From a bacterium (GTDB lineage: Bacteria; Desulfobacterota; S145-22): DNA of 15,952 nt. The position numbers and the translations under genes were made by a program. Each line of letters starts with the position of its first letter. Within the stretch, counting starts at the first letter, position 1. This document shows positions 11,833 through 15,952 of this stretch, one piece after another. The notes under the pieces were generated by a model, which worked only from the letters and a program-made list of their open reading frames with translations, was not told the DNA's origin and made no database searches. Location: assembly GCA_027073795.1 (NCBI GenBank), contig JALTEW010000477.1, positions 1 to 15,952 of the forward strand. Direction: 5' to 3'.

Positions 11833-12420
11833 CTATTCTTCTCCGATGAGCCTGTCGCAGATAATTGCCGCGGCCGATCGAACTGAAAGGTGATTATATC
11901 CATAAGGTCGAATAGGTGTCAAGACCCACTCACACTTTTCGATGAGTGTTTCACTCAATCCCCAGCCTGTACCAAAGAGAAGGACAAAGGTATCCGGTGA
12001 CTGGTTAATGGTTTCTGAAAGGATAGGGATTGGAATGCTGTGTGGAAATGAGCGGGCGGAGGTTGCGACTGACTTGACGTCTTTTCCCGTCGCGTGGTGG
12101 ATTTTACCAGTCATTTCATCTACCGTATCCGCCACGTCAAGGACCTCCAAGGCGTCTTTACGATTGGGGTTGTAGGTAGCTCCGAACCCCCGGGTCCAGT
12201 GGTCCACCATGCGGCCCAACAGGTCTTTCTGTGATTTAAGGGGGGTCACAATCCAGACCCCCCCTAATTGATAGGTCCGGGCGATGCGTGAAAAGTCGTG
12301 TATGTCGATAGTTGTCAGGGCAGAGGCGATCGTATCCCCTTCCTTGTTGTAAACCGGGTAATGAACCAAGGCTAAAAAGATACGATTGTTGAAGGACTGG
12401 GGGGGGGCAATCCGCGTCAT
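11833..12420 (-). CDS. SPOUT-type RNA methyltransferase (Methyltrn_RNA_4 / COG4752)
   Basis: A 195-residue protein with SPOUT-superfamily features. It opens with IFLALVHYPVYNKEGDTIASALTTIDIHDFSRIARTY, has GVWIVTPL, and ends with the knot region VLLFGTGWGLSE and NHLSVRSAAAIICDRL. It would bind S-adenosylmethionine in the knot and methylate an RNA base or ribose; target unknown. Its ATG (12420) overlaps the trmD stop in ATGA, so it is coupled to TrmD, another SPOUT enzyme. The family is typically found between trmD and rplS in deltaproteobacteria and some thermophiles. An upstream in-frame extension to 12510 is just overlap with trmD. Confidence 0.85.
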   Translation of the reverse strand: MTRIAPPQSFNNRIFLALVHYPVYNKEGDTIASALTTIDIHDFSRIARTYQLGGVWIVTPLKSQKDLLGRMVDHWTRGFGATYNPNRKDALEVLDVADTVDEMTGKIHHATGKDVKSVATSARSFPHSIPIPILSETINQSPDTFVLLFGTGWGLSETLIEKCEWVLTPIRPYGYNHLSVRSAAAIICDRLIGEE

Positions 12421-13118
12421 TCTTCCTTCCCCTGATGGTGGCGCAGGTATTGCTGGTATAACGCTGGGTGACGTTTTTGGGTCCGTTGGAGGGACATACC
12501 TTTGCGCCACTGCTGAATTTTTTCGTGATGTCCTGAAAGAAGGACCTCTGGTACAGGTAGGTTTCTGAAGACAGGTGGGCGGGTATACTGGGGATATTCC
12601 AGGAGGTCCTGAGTAAAGGACTCTTCGCCAGCGGATGCCTCGTTGCCCAGGACCCCTGGGATGAGGCGGGCCACCGCGTCAATGACGACAAGCGCGGGAA
12701 GCTCCCCGCCACTCAGCACGTAGTCGCCGATGGAGAGTTCTTCGTCCACGAAATATCGGATTCTCTCGTCGATGCCTTCATACCTCCCGCAGACCATGAT
12801 GAGATGCATTTGCTTGCTCAGTGCCTGGGCCTTTGCCTGGGTAAACCGCTCTCCCTGGGGGGTAAGCAGGATGACCTTTCCTTCCTGTTCACTTTTTGCG
12901 TATTCGATAGCCTTTACGACGGGTTCAGGCTTCATAACCATTCCCGGGCCGCCACCATAGGGAGCATCATCGGTTGACCGGTGCCTGTCCATTGTGAAAT
13001 CCCGAATGTTTATGGCACGGACATGTAGCAGACCTCCCTCAATGGCACGTTTAAGAATACCCCATCCGGTGACGAGCTTCACCATTTCCGGGAAGATGGT
13101 CAGGATATCAATGTACAT
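12417..13118 (-). CDS. trmD: tRNA (guanine-N1)-methyltransferase TrmD
   Basis: A 233-residue TrmD, making m1G37 in tRNAs to prevent frameshifting. SPOUT-knot and binding motifs are present: DAPYGGGPGM at 51-60, CGRYEGIDER at 110-119, EELSIGDYVLSGGELPALVVIDA and GVLGNEAS at 156-162, then YTRPPVF. In E. coli TrmD the proposed catalytic base is Asp169 in EDSF; here the aligned residue is Glu166 in EESF. The C-terminal domain is slightly shorter than in E. coli (255 residues). ATG 13118 overlaps the end of rimM by 11 bases, with a GGAG ribosome site inside rimM. Confidence 0.97.
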   Translation of the reverse strand: MYIDILTIFPEMVKLVTGWGILKRAIEGGLLHVRAINIRDFTMDRHRSTDDAPYGGGPGMVMKPEPVVKAIEYAKSEQEGKVILLTPQGERFTQAKAQALSKQMHLIMVCGRYEGIDERIRYFVDEELSIGDYVLSGGELPALVVIDAVARLIPGVLGNEASAGEESFTQDLLEYPQYTRPPVFRNLPVPEVLLSGHHEKIQQWRKGMSLQRTQKRHPALYQQYLRHHQGKEE

Positions 13119-13638
13119 TGAAAAACTCCAGCGTTCCCTCTTTCAAGACGAGACGTTTCCCCTCAAGAGAGATATTCTCAATCCAGTTATATGAAAGAGG
13201 GACAAGATATTCCCTGTCCTCAAATGCAATTTCCAGGACATCCGTTCCCCCTGTTTCTATTACTCCCTTTATCCTACCGAGTTGGGAACGGGAGGGTTCA
13301 ATAACTGTCATGCCAATGAGGTCGATCCAGTAGAACTCGTCGCTTTCTGCTTTGGCAAAATCCTCTTTCGGGTAATAGGCAAGTTTTCCTGTCAGGGATT
13401 GCGCGTCGGTTCGTGTCATAATTCCTTCAAGTTTTAGGGCGAAGACTCCCTTCAGGGGCAAGGAAGCAGAAACCTTCCTCCCCCGGTAGGTCCCGGTGGT
13501 TTCCTTTAGGTAGATTTTTGAGTAGGGAAATGCCTTAAGCTTTGAAAAGTAGAGAAGTTTTACCCTGCCATGAACCCCGTGGGCTCCAATGATTCTTCCG
13601 ATGGGGATAAATTCCTTCCCTTTTTCTTCCCTTGGCAT
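13108..13638 (-). CDS. rimM: Ribosome maturation factor RimM
   Basis: A 176-residue RimM that helps mature the 30S head around S19. The N-terminal domain opens IPIGRIIGAHGVHGRVKLL and contains the typical GIMTRTDAQSLTGKLAYYPKED. The C-terminal PRC-barrel part has FYWIDLIGMTVIEPSRSQLGRIKGVIETGGTDVLEI and YLVPLSYNWI. The start ATG 13638 follows GAAGGG. The gene lies 19 bases after khpA and overlaps trmD, the usual rimM-trmD arrangement. Confidence 0.96.
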   Translation of the reverse strand: MPREEKGKEFIPIGRIIGAHGVHGRVKLLYFSKLKAFPYSKIYLKETTGTYRGRKVSASLPLKGVFALKLEGIMTRTDAQSLTGKLAYYPKEDFAKAESDEFYWIDLIGMTVIEPSRSQLGRIKGVIETGGTDVLEIAFEDREYLVPLSYNWIENISLEGKRLVLKEGTLEFFNVH

Positions 13639-13657
13639 TTCCCTTCATTATCAAGGC

Positions 13658-13894
13658 TTACTCGATGATCTCCAAAACGGAGTGTTTGTTTATCTTGGTG
13701 GAGGCGGCACTTAGGATGGTCCTAATTGCCCTGGCAGTCCGCCCCTGCTTGCCGATGACCTTTCCGAGATCCTCTTTCGCTACAACAAGTTCGATGACCG
13801 AGGTCTTTTCTCCCTCAATCTCTGAAACCTTGACCGCATCTGGATTGTCAACCAGCGCCCTTGCAATATATTCAACTAACTCCTTCATCGCCAT
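13658..13894 (-). CDS. khpA: KhpA, single KH-domain RNA-binding protein
   Basis: A 78-residue protein that is one KH domain. The GxxG loop is GKQG in DLGKVIGKQGRTARAIRTIL at about 43-62. KhpA-type proteins bind RNA, often with KhpB/EloR, and are encoded between rpsP and rimM in many bacteria, as here. I use ATG 13894, with GGAGG eight bases upstream; a second ATG two codons later (13888) is less well placed. The frame extends further upstream into rpsP, which is an overlap artefact. Confidence 0.93.
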   Translation of the reverse strand: MAMKELVEYIARALVDNPDAVKVSEIEGEKTSVIELVVAKEDLGKVIGKQGRTARAIRTILSAASTKINKHSVLEIIE

Positions 13895-13920
13895 TTTAGC
13901 TACCTCCACATATGAAAGGA

Positions 13921-14196
13921 TTAATCCTTTTCCGTGTCTGCCGTCTCTTGGCTCGATCCCTTTTTGTGCTTTTCGATGAGTTCCATAACGGTCTTGGATG
14001 CCCTCGCCCCCTGGCCAAACCAATACTGAATGCGTTCCATGTCCAGTCGGACCATGGGTGGATCCTTGCGGGGGTCATAGAGACCAAGGCGCTCAATGGA
14101 CCGGCCCTCTTTTGGAAAGCGCGAATCAGCCGCCACAATGCGGTAAAAGGGTTTCTTTTTGGCACCAAATCGGGCCAGTCGGATGCTTACTGCCAT
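13921..14196 (-). CDS. rpsP: 30S ribosomal protein S16
   Basis: A 91-residue S16. Diagnostic segments are MAVSIRLARFGAKKKPFYRIVAADSRFPKEGR and IERLGLYDPRKDP, followed by IQYWFGQGARAS and a charged polar tail. It binds 16S rRNA during 30S assembly. ATG 14196 is preceded by AAGGAGGTG. It follows ffh by 94 bases, an AT-rich spacer holding an inverted AAAGTAAA (14230-14237)/TTTACTTT (14252-14259) with a 14-base loop. Confidence 0.98.
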   Translation of the reverse strand: MAVSIRLARFGAKKKPFYRIVAADSRFPKEGRSIERLGLYDPRKDPPMVRLDMERIQYWFGQGARASKTVMELIEKHKKGSSQETADTEKD

Positions 14197-14290
14197 GCAT
14201 TTTCACCTCCTTCTCTTCGTGGCTTCGTAAAAGTAAAATATGCTAACATCATTTACTTTGCCATTTCACCATAGAATTTTTTGCTTCCGC

Positions 14291-15634
14291 TCACATGGGG
14301 AAGGGTAGCGATTCCTTCCCGAAGGATTTTCTCTTTCCCAGTTTGCTGAAGCGTTTCATCATCTTCTTTGCCTGCACGTAGCGTTTTAGCAGATTATTTA
14401 CGTCTTGAACAGTGGTACCGCTTCCCCTCGCGATGCGCTTCCTCCGGCTTCCATTGATGATAGTATGATTGAGACGTTCCTTCCGGGTCATGGAGTTGAT
14501 GATGGCTTCAATTTTGACAAGTTCTCCCTCGTCGGGTTGAATGGCCTGGTTCCCTTTGAGTTTCTGCATTCCGGGAATCATGGAAAGAATGCTGTCCAGG
14601 GAGCCCATTTTACGGATTTGCTGGAGTTGGCCTCGAAAATCTTCAAGAGTAAAGCTGTTTTTCTTGAGTTTTTTCTCAAATTTATCGACCTGTTTCTGGT
14701 CAAAGGTTTCCTGGGCCTTTTCTACCAGGGTCAGGACGTCGCCCATTCCAAGGATGCGGGAGGCCATACGGTCGGGATGAAAGGGTTCAAAATCCCCTAT
14801 TTTTTCGCCGATGCCCACAAATTTTATGGGACGGCTGATGACAGCCTTGATGGAAAGGGCCGCACCGCCGCGGGCGTCACCGTCAAGCTTTGTTAGAATC
14901 ACGCCGCCAAGGTCGAGGCGGTCATTAAATGCCTCTGCGACTTTGACGGCTTCCTGACCCGTCATGGCATCTACGACCAACAGGATATCCGAAGGGCTCA
15001 CCGTTTTCTTTATTTTCTGCAGCTCGTCCATCAGGGGTTCATCGATTTGAAGCCTTCCGGCGGTATCAATGAGGAGGACATCGCAACCAATACGAATAGC
15101 TTCCTTTACTGCGTTTTTGGATATTTTTACGGGGTTATCCGAGGTTTTTGACGGGTAACAGGGGACATCTACCTGTTTCGCCAGCGTCATGAGCTGATCA
15201 ATTGCAGCCGGACGTCTTACATCGGCTGGGACGAGATATGGGTGATGTTTCCCCCCCTTTTTGAGCATATAAGCCAGTTTTGCAATGGTCGTGGTTTTCC
15301 CTGATCCCTGGAGTCCCACAAGAAGCACAGGGAAGGGAGGTGTCCCGCTCAGAGTGAGTTGCGTATGGGTGCTGCCCAGCAGCTTTACCAGTTCATCATG
15401 GACAATTTTAACAATCTGTTGCCCAGGTGTGATGCTGGAAAGGACCTCCACGCCCACTGCTTTTTCTTGGACGGAGGAGACGAAGGATTTAACGACCTTG
15501 TAATTGACATCGGCCTCAAGGAGAGAAAGCCGTATCTGGCGCATGGCATCACGAACGTTTTCTTCCGTGATTTTGCCCTGGCCCTTCAGTTTCTTGAAAA
15601 CGGTATTCAACCGTTCTGTCAGCGTATCGAACAT
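14291..15634 (-). CDS. ffh: Signal recognition particle protein Ffh (SRP54)
   Basis: A 447-residue SRP GTPase that binds signal peptides and 4.5S RNA and targets ribosomes to the membrane receptor FtsY. The helical N domain covers about 1-95. The G domain has the P-loop GLQGSGKTTT at 107-116, DTAGR at 190-194, TKLDGDARGG at 248-257 and FEPFHPDRMASRILGMGDV at about 282-300. The M domain (about 305-447) has the RNA-binding segment NGSRRKRIARGSGTTVQDVNNLLKRY. The Met-rich tail after it is short. The start ATG 15634 has AAGG a few bases upstream and lies 33 bases after the -10 box of a good promoter, so ffh is the first gene of the operon. Confidence 0.98.
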   Translation of the reverse strand: MFDTLTERLNTVFKKLKGQGKITEENVRDAMRQIRLSLLEADVNYKVVKSFVSSVQEKAVGVEVLSSITPGQQIVKIVHDELVKLLGSTHTQLTLSGTPPFPVLLVGLQGSGKTTTIAKLAYMLKKGGKHHPYLVPADVRRPAAIDQLMTLAKQVDVPCYPSKTSDNPVKISKNAVKEAIRIGCDVLLIDTAGRLQIDEPLMDELQKIKKTVSPSDILLVVDAMTGQEAVKVAEAFNDRLDLGGVILTKLDGDARGGAALSIKAVISRPIKFVGIGEKIGDFEPFHPDRMASRILGMGDVLTLVEKAQETFDQKQVDKFEKKLKKNSFTLEDFRGQLQQIRKMGSLDSILSMIPGMQKLKGNQAIQPDEGELVKIEAIINSMTRKERLNHTIINGSRRKRIARGSGTTVQDVNNLLKRYVQAKKMMKRFSKLGKRKSFGKESLPFPM

Positions 15635-15666
15635 AATGCCTTACAAACCCCTTCTCTAAAATTTGC

Positions 15667-15695
15667 ATTCTAACTTAAAAATCACAACAAGTCAA
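15667..15695 (-). promoter_or_regulatory. Sigma-70 promoter of the ffh-rpsP-trmD-rplS operon
   Basis: Minus strand: TTGACT (15690-15695), exactly 17 bases, TAGAAT (15667-15672). Both hexamers match five of six consensus positions. Transcription should start near 15660, giving a leader of about 26 nt before the ffh ATG. No other promoter of this quality is visible further down the operon, so ten genes may depend on it. Confidence 0.8.
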
Positions 15696-15805
15696 TGGAT
15701 TTGAGGCTTTTTGGGAATTCCCACATTTTTATCGCTTTTAGACAAGAGGTAAAAGTCTAATGCTGATGCATTCGCAAAAAGTCAGAATTAGAAGGCAAAA
15801 AGAGA

Positions 15806-15840
15806 GTTCTACGTTCGACGTTCTAAGTTCAAAGTTCAGA
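15806..15840 (+). repeat. Five tandem 7-nt repeats, GTTCNAN
   Basis: Five contiguous heptads start with GTTC at 15806, 15813, 15820, 15827 and 15834. They all have A at position six, except that the fifth-position base varies (T, G, T, A, A). The 15-mer AAGTTCAAAGTTCAG at 15825-15839 is identical to 8128-8142, and the unit GTTCTAA also appears on the minus strand at 9267-9273. The array is about 110 bases upstream of the ffh promoter and outside any gene. Confidence 0.85.
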
Positions 15841-15913
15841 AATAAAAAGCGAGGCGACCTGTGATGAGATTCACCCTGCTTGCCCTGCCCGCCCCCCCTT
15901 TCTTTGTCAATAT

Positions 15914-15947
15914 AAAAGGGTGGATGGTCCCTCTACACCCCCTTTTT
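15914..15947. terminator. Terminator-like hairpin at the right edge
   Basis: AAAAGGG (15914-15920) pairs with CCCTTTT (15940-15946), with a further TG/CA pairing possible inside through bulged bases. The plus-strand arm runs into TTTTT, and the other strand into TTTTAT, so it could serve in either direction. It probably ends a gene lying beyond the window; no gene inside the window needs it. Confidence 0.4.
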
Positions 15948-15952
15948 AAATC

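Larger units (their letters stand above)
15696..15952. other. Non-coding right end of the window
   Basis: No gene is supported here; with the ffh promoter the gene-free stretch is 318 bases (15635-15952). Overlapping short inverted repeats, TTAGAC/GTCTAA and CTTTTA/TAAAAG, lie near 15736-15762. After them come a tandem heptad array (15806-15840) and a hairpin with a T-run at the far end, both listed separately. Plus-strand bases after 15850 are C-rich and show no open frame with a ribosome site. Confidence 0.5.

Noticed and set aside
12236..12712. Minus-strand open frame of 158 codons
   Set aside because: Out-of-frame overlap of trmD and the SPOUT methyltransferase, both well supported.
14230..14259. 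AAAGTAAA/TTTACTTT inverted repeat between ffh and rpsP as a terminator or leader regulator
   Set aside because: AT-only eight-base stem with a 14-base loop is too weak and has no T-run; kept only as a remark under rpsP.

Overview
The window looks like chromosome from an anaerobic, flagellated deltaproteobacterium (Desulfobacterota/Syntrophia-like). This is inferred from the gene set: a sigma-28-type flagellin, a folD-fchA pair next to a thiolase/DUF35 pair, a DUF1638 protein, and the ffh-rpsP-khpA-rimM-trmD-SPOUT-rplS-rnhB-yraN order. No rRNA gene or other species marker is present, so the assignment rests on gene content only. I saw no tRNA, CRISPR array, IS element or phage gene.

Region 1 (1-2019): the 5' part of a large flagellin gene on the minus strand, running off the left edge. 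It has a near-perfect FliA/sigma-28 promoter and a leader of about 105 nt. The central part of the gene has clearly lower GC at third codon positions than its N-terminal part, suggesting a mosaic variable domain. Region 2 (2020-3365, plus): a COG0731-type radical SAM enzyme followed by an IscU/NifU-N Fe-S scaffold, probably one operon. Region 3 (3393-4092, minus): two small membrane proteins (one LapA-domain), each side marked by strong hairpin terminators.

Region 4 (4135-7232, minus): a compact operon folD - fchA-like cyclodeaminase/cyclohydrolase - SCP2-type thiolase - DUF35 Zn-ribbon/OB protein. FolD has Glu where the catalytic Gln of bifunctional FolD is expected, and its neighbour is a predicted methenyl-THF cyclohydrolase. 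Together these suggest the two FolD activities are split between two proteins. Region 5 (7430-9887, plus): a DUF1638 protein divergent from folD, an ECHDC3-like crotonase lacking both classical catalytic glutamates, and a stand-alone cyclic-nucleotide-binding-fold protein without a DNA-binding domain. The gaps here carry tandem 7-nt repeats, including an inverted pair of heptad arrays at 8130-8237. A related heptad array lies at 15806-15840.

Region 6 (9978-15634, minus): a ten-gene translation/SRP operon, ffh-rpsP-khpA-rimM-trmD-SPOUT methyltransferase-rplS-rnhB-yraN-cupin. It has a good sigma-70 promoter directly upstream of ffh, and several genes overlap by 4-11 bases. Region 7 (15635-15952): non-coding, holding the ffh promoter, the third heptad array and a terminator-like hairpin for a gene outside the window.

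The points most worth following are the FolD Gln-to-Glu change beside FchA, the heptad repeat arrays, the crotonase without catalytic glutamates, the mosaic flagellin, and a strong hairpin immediately after the rnhB start codon.
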